Notes: generated by a model from the sequence alone, not told the origin. A stretch of 64,000 nt of DNA from Prevotella sp. AGR2160 (GCF_000424185.1 NZ_AUJK01000010.1:38350-102349); one strand, 5' to 3'; shown: positions 24,980 to 34,581, numbered from the stretch's first letter. Numbers and translations: made by a program.

Positions 24980-26287
24980 ATGAGACGTATCTTTAAGGTT
25001 AGTTTCTACATTCGTGGAAATCATGTGAACAAGGATGGCACATGTGCCGTCATGATCCGGCTCTCTCTGGACGGTGAGCGCATCTCAGCAGGAACGACAG
25101 GGATCAGTATCAAACCAGAGCTGTGGGATGGTCAGCGTCAACAACTCAAAGGTCGTAACACAGAGGTGGTACAGACCAATAAGAAGCTTGGCGGAATCCG
25201 TGATGAGCTTTTGGCTATCGCCGAGAAACTGGAATTCGAGGGAACACTTGCACTTGACCGTGTAAAGGCAGTCTTCCTGGGAGTGGACGAAGAGTACGAC
25301 ACCATCGGAAAGCTCTTGGATAAATACATCAAGAATGTAAAGGAGCAGGTGGGCGTGTGTCTGAGCAAAACTTCCCTAAGCAAATACGAGCTGTGCAAGA
25401 AGCGCTTCACGCAGATGCTTGAGAAGAAGTATCACTGCAAGGACATGTCCCTCAAGGAACTTAACCCCGTCGTGGTCCAGGACTACAAGAACTTTCTGAT
25501 GACGGATGTCAACATGTGTAACAACACAGCCGTGAAGACCATGAAGACCTTCCGTACCGTAATCTTGTATGGCATCAAATTAGGTGTTATCCACAAGGAC
25601 CCCTTCGTGGGCGTTCACTTCCACATGGAAAAGGTGGACCGTGGCTTCCTCACGGACGAAGAGATTTCCGCCATTATGACCAAGCACTTCGACCTTCCGC
25701 GTCTTGAGCTTGTACGCGACCTGTTCATCTTCTCCTGCTTCACAGGTCTCGCCTACATCGATGTCAAGGCTCTCACATACGATAAAATCATGAGACTTGC
25801 TGATGTGGACTGGATCATATCCAAGCGTGTCAAGACCGTGACCCCCATCAACGTCGTGCTTTCTGATGGTGCAAAGCGCATCATTGAGAAGTACAAGGAC
25901 TACCCCAAGAAGAAAAAGGGACATGTGTTCCCTGTATTCTCTAATCAGAAGACCAATCAGTATCTGAAGGAGATTGCTACAGCCTGTGGCATCGACAAGG
26001 AGCTGACCTTCCACATGGCCCGCCATACCTTTGCTACACTGACGCTGAGCAAGGGAGTGCCCATTGAGAGCGTTTCCCGTATGCTCGGTCACACGAACAT
26101 TCGGACCACTCAAATCTACGCGAAAATTACCAATAAAAAGATAGAGCATGATATGGCTCTGTTCTTTAAGGACAATACTATACGCGACTTTGACAAGGAG
26201 TCAATAAATATGACATCAAAGGATGTCGAGGAGCCCAAGGCCAATGGTAAGAATAAAGATGCTGAGCGGTCTGCGGCCAGAGCTTGA
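24980..26287 (+). CDS. int: Tyrosine recombinase, Bacteroides ICE integrase (ICE2)
   Basis: This 435-aa protein has an N-terminal arm-binding domain (residues about 1-90), a core-binding SAM-like domain (110-210) and a catalytic domain with HMARHTFATL near 343, GHTNIRTTQIYAKI and the Tyr nucleophile near 378. The usual first catalytic Arg (TGLR) is replaced in FTGLAYIDV, a substitution region known from IntDOT-type integrases. It integrates and excises the element at the adjacent att core. Multiple GTGTAGCC sites flank it on both sides. Confidence 0.93.
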   Translation: MRRIFKVSFYIRGNHVNKDGTCAVMIRLSLDGERISAGTTGISIKPELWDGQRQQLKGRNTEVVQTNKKLGGIRDELLAIAEKLEFEGTLALDRVKAVFLGVDEEYDTIGKLLDKYIKNVKEQVGVCLSKTSLSKYELCKKRFTQMLEKKYHCKDMSLKELNPVVVQDYKNFLMTDVNMCNNTAVKTMKTFRTVILYGIKLGVIHKDPFVGVHFHMEKVDRGFLTDEEISAIMTKHFDLPRLELVRDLFIFSCFTGLAYIDVKALTYDKIMRLADVDWIISKRVKTVTPINVVLSDGAKRIIEKYKDYPKKKKGHVFPVFSNQKTNQYLKEIATACGIDKELTFHMARHTFATLTLSKGVPIESVSRMLGHTNIRTTQIYAKITNKKIEHDMALFFKDNTIRDFDKESINMTSKDVEEPKANGKNKDAERSAARA

Positions 26288-26324
26288 CATCTTTTCGTCT
26301 GACGTTCGTCCTTTAGGATAAATA

Positions 26325-26366
26325 AAAGACTCTTGAAGTGGTTGCTGCTTCAAGGGTCTTTTTTTT
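26325..26366 (+). terminator. Terminator after the integrase
   Basis: The stem AAAGACTCTTGAAG pairs with CTTCAAGGGTCTTT and ends in a long T run, 40 bp after the stop codon. Confidence 0.85.
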
Positions 26367-26420
26367 ATAGATGTAGTAATCAACGACTTGAAATGCGTAA
26401 CAAAAAAGAGTTGACATTTC

Positions 26421-26698
26421 ATGTAGCCAAAGTGTAGCCAGCGTGTGGCCGTAGTGTAGCCAAGACAGCAACATATAATATATAGATTATGGTAGGCCGT
26501 TTAGCCATTTGTCAATTTCATTTTCTAATCAGGTTGCCAGAATAAGCACAAAGATTAGTGTAGCCAAAATGTAGCCGAGGTATTTTTAGTATGTAGCCGA
26601 CGTATTTCTTTTTCTATTCCTAACCAGGTTGCTGGTATAAGCAAAGGATTAGTGTAGCTAAAATGTAGCCGAGGCATTTTTAATGTGTAGCCGAAGTA
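26421..26698 (+). repeat. Arm-type site array with a 95-bp direct repeat
   Basis: About ten copies of (G/A)TGTAGCC(A/G) lie in 280 bp. Two long units starting CTAA-CAGGTTGC (26525 and 26620) repeat with a 95-bp period, each carrying the same run of three sites and the same spacing. Together with the copies before the gene, this looks like a recombination or control region of ICE2. The gap 26367-27128 otherwise holds only a small doubtful ORF. Confidence 0.7.
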
Positions 26699-26800
26699 AA
26701 GTTTGCAAACGTTGCTTATCTAATATAAGTCTGATTTTATCAATCACTTACACACTTTTAAAGATTAATGAACCTTGGTACACGGACGTTTTATTCTCAT

Positions 26801-26932
26801 ATGAGATGGTTCCTGTCAGCCGGTTGTCTAACGATAATGTTCTATGGATTGTGTGCCGTCAATGCAGACGAAGCACGGCAAACCGGGCGCAGCCGCTTGC
26901 CGCCAGCGAAGGTGAAATTGACAGGCACTTAA
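26801..26932 (+). CDS. Possible small secreted peptide or truncated gene
   Basis: A 43-codon ORF with a signal-peptide-like start (MRWFLSAGCLTIMFYGLCAV followed by NADEA) and a short basic tail. It has no good ribosome site and no recognised family. It may be the stub of an exported protein. Confidence 0.3.
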   Translation: MRWFLSAGCLTIMFYGLCAVNADEARQTGRSRLPPAKVKLTGT

Positions 26933-27128
26933 TCCTAAGAACAGATAATCCAACCTCCCTCCCCTGCCGCCGTATGTCCCATCCCGGCGGTTAAAGCGGT
27001 GCCTTAGAAGGCATGGCTTTAAGGGTTCGTTGTTTGTCCCGCATGAAATGATTTTTCCACCAAAAGCTACCAACAAAAAGCCCTTTTACTTTAATTATTT
27101 CCTTTCTGAAACGAAAATATAGAATAAA

Positions 27129-27668
27129 ATGGCTAAATTTGTGGCCATAACTTACAATCACGCCATTATGAGTTATGACGAAATAGAGAAAAAGCCATAC
27201 CACTTCACGTTGGAGCGTATAGACCCCGACAACGAGAACGTACCCGAAGCCGTTATCCCCGAGGACAAATGTCTCTACTTTCAGCCGGAGGAGATGCTTG
27301 AGCTTCGCAATTTCTACAAGCGGGAAGGCCGCGACGCACCTTTCGAGTCTTTGCAGGACTATGCCCCTGACTCCTATGATGAAGACTGGTGGGCTCTCCT
27401 TGATTATCTCTACAGCTGTACAGCCATTGACATGATAGTGGCGGAAACGGCAGCCGCCCCCGACCCTGTAATAAATAGAGACGTATTGGTTGCCCGTCTG
27501 CTGCATGAACTTCCCTACAGTCTTGATGACTATGACATCATTGCCCCGCAAGAACTCATCGACGATGTCCTTGACGACAATTTTACGGACTGGGTTGGTA
27601 TAAGGAATCGGATAGACTTAGATAACGCCCTCGCCGATGCTGACTTTTATGATTTTGAAAACAAATAG
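27129..27668 (+). CDS. Hypothetical acidic protein, paralogue of 17872-18294
   Basis: This 179-aa acidic, soluble protein shares two segments with the chromosomal paralogue: an E-E-M-x-x-L-R-x-F region (PEEMLELRNFYKREGRDAPF) and a late Asp-rich helix (PQELIDDVLDDNFTDWVGI). The function is unknown. Having one copy inside ICE2 and one outside suggests the family travels with mobile DNA. It stands alone, with no neighbour close on the same strand. Confidence 0.75.
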   Translation: MAKFVAITYNHAIMSYDEIEKKPYHFTLERIDPDNENVPEAVIPEDKCLYFQPEEMLELRNFYKREGRDAPFESLQDYAPDSYDEDWWALLDYLYSCTAIDMIVAETAAAPDPVINRDVLVARLLHELPYSLDDYDIIAPQELIDDVLDDNFTDWVGIRNRIDLDNALADADFYDFENK

Positions 27669-27692
27669 TCGTGCAGCACTGGTGTGAGGCTA

Positions 27693-27983
27693 TTAAGATT
27701 GGCTGCCCTCTTTGTAAAGTATATCCGCGAACTGCTGATGCCTCTGATACCATGCACCGGCAAAGGAGCAGACGGGCAGTATGCGGAGTCCTTTGTTGAT
27801 GGCATAGTCGTTGGCAGCACTGACAAGTGTACCGCCAATGCCCATCCCCTTCTTGTAGGCATACGTGTGGTCTATCCTCATGACATTTCCCTTGTAGGAG
27901 AACTCCAGACGGCCGACAAGCTCGTCGCCGTTATAGGCCAGCACCTTGCCGCCCGTGTTCGTAGTTTCTATTTTCGTTTCCAT
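27693..27983 (-). CDS. GNAT-like N-acetyltransferase, small YjdJ-type
   Basis: Start chosen at ATG 27983 (METKIETTNTGGK), 8 nt after a TAACTTTG -7 box; the longer frame would start inside the promoter. The about 96-aa protein has the compact COG2388-like acetyltransferase core: DELVGRLEFSYKGNVMRIDH, acetyl-CoA loop KGMGIGGTLV, and RILPVCSFAGAWYQRHQ near the end. The acceptor substrate is unknown. Confidence 0.85.
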   Translation of the reverse strand: METKIETTNTGGKVLAYNGDELVGRLEFSYKGNVMRIDHTYAYKKGMGIGGTLVSAANDYAINKGLRILPVCSFAGAWYQRHQQFADILYKEGSQS

Positions 27984-27991
27984 AATTGTTG

Positions 27992-27999
27992 CAAAGTTA
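27992..27999 (-). promoter_or_regulatory. -7 box of the GNAT gene
   Basis: TAACTTTG on the minus strand sits 8 nt before the chosen ATG, which again predicts a leaderless transcript. Confidence 0.6.
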
Positions 28000-28241
28000 C
28001 AATATTTATCTGATAAAACGACTCTTGTATGTTGTTCTGTTTGATGGGTTATCATAGTGATACTCCTATCGGTTGCGAAGTCCCTCTACAGCTCTGCTTC
28101 GTGTCTGACGACCAAAGAAGGAAGACGCGAAGTGGAGCAAGTAGGGATAGTGTGCAAGGTGGGTGGCGGAAGAAGTGTCGAAGTGCAACAGAGAAGCTTC
28201 TTCCGCTACTTGCCTTGCGCACTGATTACCTTCTCACTGGG

Positions 28242-29201
28242 CTATGCCTCACCAAGCTCAGCTCCTAATTGCACCGCAAATGGCTTCGCATAGCCATTCA
28301 GATTCCAGTTCTTTCCATCGGCCAACGTGACCTTCTTTCCATTGTCAAATTTGGCAACGACAAAATCCTTGTTGAACTCGATATAAGCCTGCGTCAGTTC
28401 GTCGTAGCCTGGATGCGGATAGATGACAGGCCGTATCTTCTTCAGAAACCTTACTTGCTCACCAGCAAGCTGGTCCATCATCCTCAGGTAGTCTATGAAC
28501 TGCTGCAGAGACGTTACACTGTCCTCCTCAAAGGCCATCGAGAGAATGTCAAACTCTCCGAAGTCTCTGACTTGTATGCTGTATCCACTCTGCCGCAGCA
28601 CCTCCAGTCCGTATGCGTTGATGAACATCCAGCTCACCGGGCCGGTGGTAGCATCGACATGTCCCGTCTGCCAGCCGAAGACCTCAAAGAGCCGGTCCGC
28701 GTCCTGCCCGATGGCCGCCCAGCGCTTCACTCTCCCCTTCCCACACGGGAAGACAACGATATGCACGTCCTCCTCACGCTTCGTAGCCTTGAGCAGTATA
28801 TCCACGAGCTCACTGTTCCATTTCTCCACCTCCGTCCATTTTGCGGGATTGAAGCTCAGCTTCCATCTGATGAAGACATCGAGGACCTTGTCGTTGGCAC
28901 CCTCCGCATAGTCGTCGAGGACAGCCAGCATGTTGTCATCGTGTGAGTAGCGTGCCATGTCCGTGAACGACAGACCGTAGTCCTTCAGCAGCTTCCGCCA
29001 CTGCTTGAACTCCTCCACGCTCTTCACCGAGAGCAAGGCATCGTAAGCCTTCTTCAGCTCCTTGTAGTCGAACCGCTGCGGATTCTCGTCGTAGTAGTCC
29101 AAAATCTCGATGAACTGCTTTCTGAGCAGGTTCACCCACGTCATGTTAAGTGTTTCCATAGTAGTGTTAGATGTTTGATGGTTTGTTACATTCATAATCA
29201 C
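28242..29201 (-). CDS. Hypothetical protein of the ICE2 accessory operon
   Basis: A 319-aa soluble protein, likely alpha-rich at the N-terminus with a beta-rich C-terminal part (DFVVAKFDNGKKVTLADGKN). I recognise no domain. It is the last gene of a leftward run that begins at 37510. The most likely start is an internal ATG (METLNMTWVNLL, near 29159), because the first residues read like an Asn/Thr-rich leader. Confidence 0.7.
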   Translation of the reverse strand: MIMNVTNHQTSNTTMETLNMTWVNLLRKQFIEILDYYDENPQRFDYKELKKAYDALLSVKSVEEFKQWRKLLKDYGLSFTDMARYSHDDNMLAVLDDYAEGANDKVLDVFIRWKLSFNPAKWTEVEKWNSELVDILLKATKREEDVHIVVFPCGKGRVKRWAAIGQDADRLFEVFGWQTGHVDATTGPVSWMFINAYGLEVLRQSGYSIQVRDFGEFDILSMAFEEDSVTSLQQFIDYLRMMDQLAGEQVRFLKKIRPVIYPHPGYDELTQAYIEFNKDFVVAKFDNGKKVTLADGKNWNLNGYAKPFAVQLGAELGEA

Positions 29202-29214
29202 AGACAGTTAACAG

Positions 29215-29712
29215 TTACGGTATCGGCAGCTCAAATGATTTGTACACCTGCTTGCCCTCCTTGTCGATGAAGCACCACCGCTCCGAACGGAACGGCAGCC
29301 CGTTGGCATCCACGCACTGGTAGTCGATTCTGACCTTCCATCCGCTGAACTCACCCTTCTTGTCGCCCTTCATGATGAGCGAGCGGATGTCCGCCATGCT
29401 GCGCATCTGACGCTCCGCAAGGCTGACGACATAGTGGTCCTCCGGGTTGAAACGGCTCATGTTGCCCGTGCGCTTCATGATCGTGTCCGTCACCACCTTC
29501 ATCGTCCTCAGCATCCCCTTCACCTCGTCTTTGGTGAAGTAGCCCGTGCCGAAGGCCGAGTCTGGCTCCGACACCGCCAGTACCTTCAGCTGCTTGGGAT
29601 AGTCCACACTCAGCTCCAGGTTCTCCTTTGCCAGTCGCTTCATCTTCTCACTTGAGTTGCCGCACGACACCATCAGCGCGACACCCATCATCAAAAACAG
29701 AATTTTCTTCAT
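29215..29712 (-). CDS. Lipoprotein of the ICE2 accessory operon
   Basis: This 165-aa protein has a type II signal peptide (MKKILFLMMGVALMVSCGNS) with the lipid-modified Cys at residue 17. The rest is a small alpha/beta domain ending in WCFIDKEGKQVYKSFELPIP. It is membrane-anchored, probably facing the periplasm. Element-encoded lipoproteins often serve in entry exclusion or regulation, but nothing here proves that. Confidence 0.8.
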   Translation of the reverse strand: MKKILFLMMGVALMVSCGNSSEKMKRLAKENLELSVDYPKQLKVLAVSEPDSAFGTGYFTKDEVKGMLRTMKVVTDTIMKRTGNMSRFNPEDHYVVSLAERQMRSMADIRSLIMKGDKKGEFSGWKVRIDYQCVDANGLPFRSERWCFIDKEGKQVYKSFELPIP

Positions 29713-29723
29713 GGCAGCAGCGT

Positions 29724-30017
29724 TTATCGTCCATACTTAAAGTTGTAGTTGGTCACGTTGCCGAAGGCCTTGAACTTCACCTTCTTCGATGGCGGAGCGA
29801 TGAACTCCTCCCCCGTCTGCGGATTACGGCATACGCGCTCCCCTCGACGCTGAATGTAGAACTTCCCGAAGTCCGGGATAAGGACCACCCCGTCCTCACG
29901 CAGAATGTCCGACACAGCACAGAGGAAGGCATCCACCGCCTTCTCCACGTCCTTGACAGAAAGACCCGACTCAAAAGCCGCCTTTCTCAGCAGTTTCTTT
30001 TTATTCATAGTACTCAT
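29724..30017 (-). CDS. HU/IHF-like DNA-bending protein
   Basis: About 97 aa from MSTMNKKKLLRKAAFE. It has the HU fold with the DNA-gripping arm region (FGKFYIQRRGERVCRNPQTGE). The 17 codons upstream of 30017 consist of the TTGAT/AACCATTA-type leader repeats and are probably untranslated. Element-borne HU proteins assist recombination or nucleoprotein assembly. Confidence 0.88.
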   Translation of the reverse strand: MSTMNKKKLLRKAAFESGLSVKDVEKAVDAFLCAVSDILREDGVVLIPDFGKFYIQRRGERVCRNPQTGEEFIAPPSKKVKFKAFGNVTNYNFKYGR

Positions 30018-30071
30018 GGTTAATGGTTTGAATGGTTGATAATCAGTTGTTGAATAGACAGTTGACATAGC

Positions 30072-30788
30072 TTAGTTAAACTTATTGTAATCCGCCACGA
30101 TACGCTTGCGGTCATCAGAGAGACGCAGGTAAGCCTTCGACAGCGAGCCGCGCTCATCCGTCAGCGTCACCTCATTTTTGGTCACGCCATACTCCAGCAG
30201 CTCCCTCAGTTCATCGAGCGTCACCTCATGCCCACGGATATGCCGCCACAGCGTGAAATGGTAAGGCTCCCCGAGCTTCTCATGACTGGAACAGTTGAAC
30301 GCCACCGGGCTCACCAGCACGTCCTCGCCGCATACCGGGCACTTACCGACGACAGAGCTCAGCGACATGCCATAGACCTCACTCTCCACCAGTACCGCCG
30401 AGAAGATACGCCCCTGCGAGTTGAAGCAGCCGTCAAGCACTGTCGGATGGCCGTCGAGAAACGCCTCAATCTCATGCGGCATGATGAAGCGGTGGCTGAG
30501 AATACCGTTGCAGTGCCACTTGCACGTGCCGCCCTTGTCAAGACAATGCTCGCAGAAGTACCCCTTGGAGGTGATTCTGATGCGACCGCCACAGTGTGGA
30601 CAACGGTGCTCCAGGTACTTACCCTCCGGCACGACCACCATCTTGCCGTCCTGCAGCTCGATGTGTGCCATGTATTGTTTTCCCTTCTTGTCCTTGAACG
30701 TCAGCACACGGCTTCTTCCCGTGTCCTCCAACTCCTTTCTAACAGCGTCCGTAATCTGAACTCCACGGATTGATTTCTTGTTTTCCAT
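30072..30788 (-). CDS. Zinc-ribbon protein with topoisomerase C-terminal-like repeat
   Basis: This 238-aa protein has a CxxC-type ribbon (HRCPHCGGRIRITSKGYFCE) followed by a second Cys pair (KCPVCGED) and a C-terminal segment (TLDELRELLEYGVTKNEVTL) resembling the repeats at the end of topoisomerase III/I. It likely binds DNA or RNA through the zinc modules. The neighbours are HU and a DUF4141-like exported protein. Confidence 0.75.
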   Translation of the reverse strand: MENKKSIRGVQITDAVRKELEDTGRSRVLTFKDKKGKQYMAHIELQDGKMVVVPEGKYLEHRCPHCGGRIRITSKGYFCEHCLDKGGTCKWHCNGILSHRFIMPHEIEAFLDGHPTVLDGCFNSQGRIFSAVLVESEVYGMSLSSVVGKCPVCGEDVLVSPVAFNCSSHEKLGEPYHFTLWRHIRGHEVTLDELRELLEYGVTKNEVTLTDERGSLSKAYLRLSDDRKRIVADYNKFN

Positions 30789-30911
30789 AGTTGATTGTAA
30801 ATAGTTGATAGTTAATGGTAAAATGTTGATTAAACAGTTGATAATAATACGTTGATAAATAGATGCTTATAGGCAATATCCTAAAGGACTTTATAACCCA
30901 AAGCGATATGC

Positions 30912-31622
30912 CTAAAGATACTTCCAGTCCATGATAAGCCCGTCCACGACGGCCTTTCCCGACATCACCGTCGCCCATCCGTCCGGGTCGAGTCCGAACC
31001 AGAGGTCGTTCCACGATAGCGTCCTGATCTGCCATGCCAGCAGCCACAAGTCCGTGTTGATGCTCTCCAGCCGCGTGACAATCTCATTGGCCACATAGTA
31101 CCGCTCCGCCGAGTTCAGCAGGTTGACCTTGTGCTTCTCCGTCTTTCCGTCGCTGTTGGTAACATTGTACGAGCCGCTTGTCACCAGCTGCTTCATGAAC
31201 GGATAGAGCGAGAGCATCTGCGCCGAGGCATCGACAAGCTCCTCCGAGACCATCACCGCAATGGCAGTACCCTTCAGATTACCCGGCACCGACTTGCGGA
31301 GCAACGCCATATTTTGAGGTATCTCCATACTCACGAGCTCCGCAGCACGCTTGATCTGATAGATATTCTGCATGGCACCCTGCGCATTCTGCAGATAGCC
31401 CAACATCTTATCCTCCAAATGGTGCATCCGCTCCATGGCCAGCGTGACCCCGGCTTCCGTTGCGATGATTGCCTCCTGCGTCTTCTCACGCTTCTTGAAG
31501 AGTTTTTTCAGCATTTCCGTCTGTGTGGTCACCGCCCCAGTCAGGAGCGGGTCTGTCTGCTGTGCGAAGCCGCAGACGGAACAGGACATGGCCAGCAACA
31601 GACAAAAGAATTTTCTTTTCAT
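30912..31622 (-). CDS. Exported DUF4141/TraI-like protein in the accessory operon
   Basis: Start set at ATG 31622, where a signal peptide begins (MKRKFFCLLLAMSCSVCGFAQ); the 33 codons upstream do not look like protein. The about 236-aa product is helical and ends LWFGLDPDGWATVMSGKAVV-DGLIMDW, the same closing pattern as the tra protein at 47090 (VFFAIDPESWAAVYQASGMV-DGIIRDW). So ICE2 encodes a second TraI-like periplasmic protein in a separate, oppositely oriented operon. Confidence 0.8.
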   Translation of the reverse strand: MKRKFFCLLLAMSCSVCGFAQQTDPLLTGAVTTQTEMLKKLFKKREKTQEAIIATEAGVTLAMERMHHLEDKMLGYLQNAQGAMQNIYQIKRAAELVSMEIPQNMALLRKSVPGNLKGTAIAVMVSEELVDASAQMLSLYPFMKQLVTSGSYNVTNSDGKTEKHKVNLLNSAERYYVANEIVTRLESINTDLWLLAWQIRTLSWNDLWFGLDPDGWATVMSGKAVVDGLIMDWKYL

Positions 31623-31739
31623 GGTTCTCCGGTTATTATGGCCACAGACATCACTGACGGTACGGACTTGAAAAGTCGGTGCCGGAAGTGATGCGCCGTG
31701 ACCTCGTTCATACTTTCCCATATACAGAGATACTGGAAT

Positions 31740-32966
31740 TTACATCTTAAATCCGCTCTTGCACTCGTTACGCTCCCTGAGCTCCGTCCTGATCCTCGCA
31801 AGATTCTCGTCCCGTTGGAACTTCGTCTTGAGCTGCAGGGCTTCCAAAGGCATGCCGCGTACAACATCGTTCCAGTCCTTGTAGTTCACCGGCGGCTTCA
31901 TCACCTCAATGCGGTCAGAGAGCCTGACGTGCTTACCGAGTTCCTCCACCGAAGCCTTACCCACCGGCATGTCGAAGGACTTCCCCTCCATTTCCAGTCT
32001 GAGGTTGTCACCCATCTGAATGACGCTGAGCCTCTTGCCGTCAAGAAGAGCCGCCATCCGCATGCCGTAGATACGCCCCGGCAAGTCGTTGTCGAAACAG
32101 TCCACCGCCTTGGCCATGCAATAGTGGCTCATCAGTCCCGACACCTGCCCGTTGGACAGCGCGCCGCCCACAGAAACGAAAGCCGAGTGCGGAAGGTCAA
32201 TCTTCGCCCGGTTCGCCTGATAGAACGACATGGCATCGTAAGCCGACTCACAGAAATAGACATGCCTGACCATCTGCGGATTGTTCAGTGCCGAGTGTAT
32301 GCCCGCCGTCCACATCGCCGTCGTCGAGTTCGTCCCTGCCGCCTTGCCCTTGAACCCGCGGTCGCCCCGCAGCTCATAGCCTGCCAAGTCCGCATTGAAG
32401 TCCGGCTCACGGTACGGGAAGCCTATCATCGGCAGACCGTTCCTGTTCTTCTGGTCCGTGACGATGGCAATATGCCGTTCAAAGAGCGATACCGTCTCAC
32501 GGCTGATTCCCCTGTCCTCAAAGATCCCCATGGCATAATCCATGTTCCTTGCCAGCGGCTGAGCCGTGTAACGTTTGGGATTGAACACTGGGTTCAGACT
32601 CCCCAGCCCACCACTATATCCACGGTCGTGATTGTCCACTACCGGCATGTTGGCGAAGTCCGCCAGCACCTTGCCGATGACCTCCCACTGGTTGCGTCCG
32701 AACTTGTTGAAGCGACCGAGGTTCTCACCGATGAAGTCCACCACGTCGCCCCGCTTGCCCGAATTGCGGTGGAAGTACCGCTGCCGGTCCTTCTCCTGCG
32801 GATGCGAGATGATGATGGTGTCAAGCTTCTCACCCCTGCCGTCGGGCAGAATCAGCTCGATGTACCGTCCCACGCCCGCCTGCCTGTTGAGCTTGTAGCC
32901 GAGCGAGAACGCCACGTCGTCGATGCCCACCCTCGGCTTCATTTCCTGAAAAGATACGTAAGACAT
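31740..32966 (-). CDS. TOPRIM/DUF3991-type primase-like protein
   Basis: This 408-aa protein has an N-terminal DUF3991-like module (YFHRNSGKRGDVVDFIGENL) and a TOPRIM domain with the acidic residues in HVYFCESAYDAMSFYQ and DCFDNDLPGRIYG. Such proteins are found beside relaxases and initiation factors of plasmids and act as small primases. Here it is the best candidate for the DNA-processing side of ICE2, since no relaxase is recognised. Confidence 0.85.
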   Translation of the reverse strand: MSYVSFQEMKPRVGIDDVAFSLGYKLNRQAGVGRYIELILPDGRGEKLDTIIISHPQEKDRQRYFHRNSGKRGDVVDFIGENLGRFNKFGRNQWEVIGKVLADFANMPVVDNHDRGYSGGLGSLNPVFNPKRYTAQPLARNMDYAMGIFEDRGISRETVSLFERHIAIVTDQKNRNGLPMIGFPYREPDFNADLAGYELRGDRGFKGKAAGTNSTTAMWTAGIHSALNNPQMVRHVYFCESAYDAMSFYQANRAKIDLPHSAFVSVGGALSNGQVSGLMSHYCMAKAVDCFDNDLPGRIYGMRMAALLDGKRLSVIQMGDNLRLEMEGKSFDMPVGKASVEELGKHVRLSDRIEVMKPPVNYKDWNDVVRGMPLEALQLKTKFQRDENLARIRTELRERNECKSGFKM

Positions 32967-33075
32967 AGCATAAGTAGTTAGAAGTTAGAAACAATGATTG
33001 ACTTATAGTAAATGTTACCGAATTCTGCAAAATACCCACATTTTCAGTGACTTATTCACAGACACTGCAACCTAT

Positions 33076-34473
33076 TCACAACTTAAGCCCTTTACTTTCC
33101 TTGTTCAGCTGCTTCTGCTCACGTATCTCACGCACCTCTCCGACGAACTTCCTTGCCACCGTGTCATGCAGCATCTGGTCCTTCAGCGCACCCGTCGGCA
33201 TCATCTCATATCTGATACCCGTAATCTTGCTGATAGGTTTCACACCAAGGTCCTGCCCCTCGAAGGTCGCACGCACCGCATAGCCCCCGTCCATGCGCTT
33301 GAAGATGGACGCACTGTCGAACTTCGCCGAGAGCGCGATGTCATGTGGCTGCTGCCACACCTTCTTGGCAGCTTCAATCCCCTTGTCAAGTCCCACTTTG
33401 CGCTGGTTCTCTGTAAGGATAGGCGTCTCACCAAGGGCAATCTTCTGCTCGTCAATCTTCTCAAGGATCATCTTCGAGGCCTTGTTCACGTCCGCCATGA
33501 CCGAGACGATGAACTTCGGCTCTTCTCTTAGCGCGTTGATCCATCCGTCCATGTAGGCCGCGTTGTTGTTGAGGATGCGCTTGTCAAACCCCAGGGCATT
33601 GCCCACCATGGCAGCCGTGAGCTCCGCCACCAGCTCCTCCTTGGCATACTTCTCGTCCCCGAACTTCGCCCCCTTGTCACGGTTCAGCCGGTTGGGGGTA
33701 CCCGTGGAGTGCGTCATCTCATGGAGTGCCGAAGAATAGTACTCCATACCGTCCTTGAAAATCTCCTCCGCGTTCTTGCCGATGTTGAACTGCTCCTTCT
33801 TAGGAACGATGACGATGTCGCGTGCCGGAGAGTAGAACGCCCCGTCCACGATTCTGTCGGTCTGCACACGGCATATCCACTCCTGCCGCTCGAACATACG
33901 GTCGAGAGCCCGGTTCTCGTACATGCCTTGCGTGTCACGCAGCTGCGGACCTTTGAAGCGGTCCACGATGGCATCGTACTTTTCCTTGTTCACCTCCTCA
34001 AGGTTGGTCTGATCCACGTTGAACACGGAGAAAGCACGGAGGAACGGCCTGACCTCGCACTTCGCCTGCTCGCCACGGCTCATCTGCCTGTAGTCCGACT
34101 CGGCAACCCGCTTGCCCCGCTCGTCCTTGATATTGAGGTCCCAGTAGATGACCGGCATCGACTGCGCACCCTTCTTGATGCGGAGGTTCTCCTTCTGCGC
34201 CTGCATGAAAGTCATGTATACCGGCGTGCGGTAAGCGTTCATCGCCGTGTCCATCTGTAGGAAGAATGAGTTTGTGCCCGAGTAGTTGCGTCCGCTGAGG
34301 TTCTGCGGCATGCCGAGCATCGTACCCTTCCCGTTCGTCCATCCCTGCCGCCAGTCCGATGCCTTCATCGCCTTCATGCGGTCGATCATGAGCGAGCAGA
34401 ACCTGTCTATGGCCTTGTCACCGCTGCTCTTGTAGTCCTGTCCTTTCCTTGACTTGGAATCCTTGTTTTCCAT
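33076..34473 (-). CDS. ardC: ArdC-like antirestriction protein with zincin metallopeptidase domain
   Basis: This 465-aa protein has an N-terminal ArdC ssDNA-binding-like domain (WTNGKGTMLGMPQNLSGRNY; GTNSFFL) and a metallopeptidase domain with the zinc motif HEMTHSTG near residue 250 and the downstream KEELVAELTAAMV glutamate region. ArdC proteins protect incoming DNA against host restriction or process it after entry. It is transcribed with the TOPRIM gene. Confidence 0.9.
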   Translation of the reverse strand: MENKDSKSRKGQDYKSSGDKAIDRFCSLMIDRMKAMKASDWRQGWTNGKGTMLGMPQNLSGRNYSGTNSFFLQMDTAMNAYRTPVYMTFMQAQKENLRIKKGAQSMPVIYWDLNIKDERGKRVAESDYRQMSRGEQAKCEVRPFLRAFSVFNVDQTNLEEVNKEKYDAIVDRFKGPQLRDTQGMYENRALDRMFERQEWICRVQTDRIVDGAFYSPARDIVIVPKKEQFNIGKNAEEIFKDGMEYYSSALHEMTHSTGTPNRLNRDKGAKFGDEKYAKEELVAELTAAMVGNALGFDKRILNNNAAYMDGWINALREEPKFIVSVMADVNKASKMILEKIDEQKIALGETPILTENQRKVGLDKGIEAAKKVWQQPHDIALSAKFDSASIFKRMDGGYAVRATFEGQDLGVKPISKITGIRYEMMPTGALKDQMLHDTVARKFVGEVREIREQKQLNKESKGLKL

Positions 34474-34581
34474 AGTGTCAGTATTGGTTAAGTTAGGTTA
34501 GTAGCCCCACAGCCCGATGATATAGCCTTCGGACTGTGGAAACCATAAGTTTTTGTTTATTAAGATAATACTACGGATTCT

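Noticed and set aside
31698..32981. 427-codon plus frame opposite the TOPRIM gene
   Set aside because: A shadow frame; the minus-strand protein has clear TOPRIM motifs.
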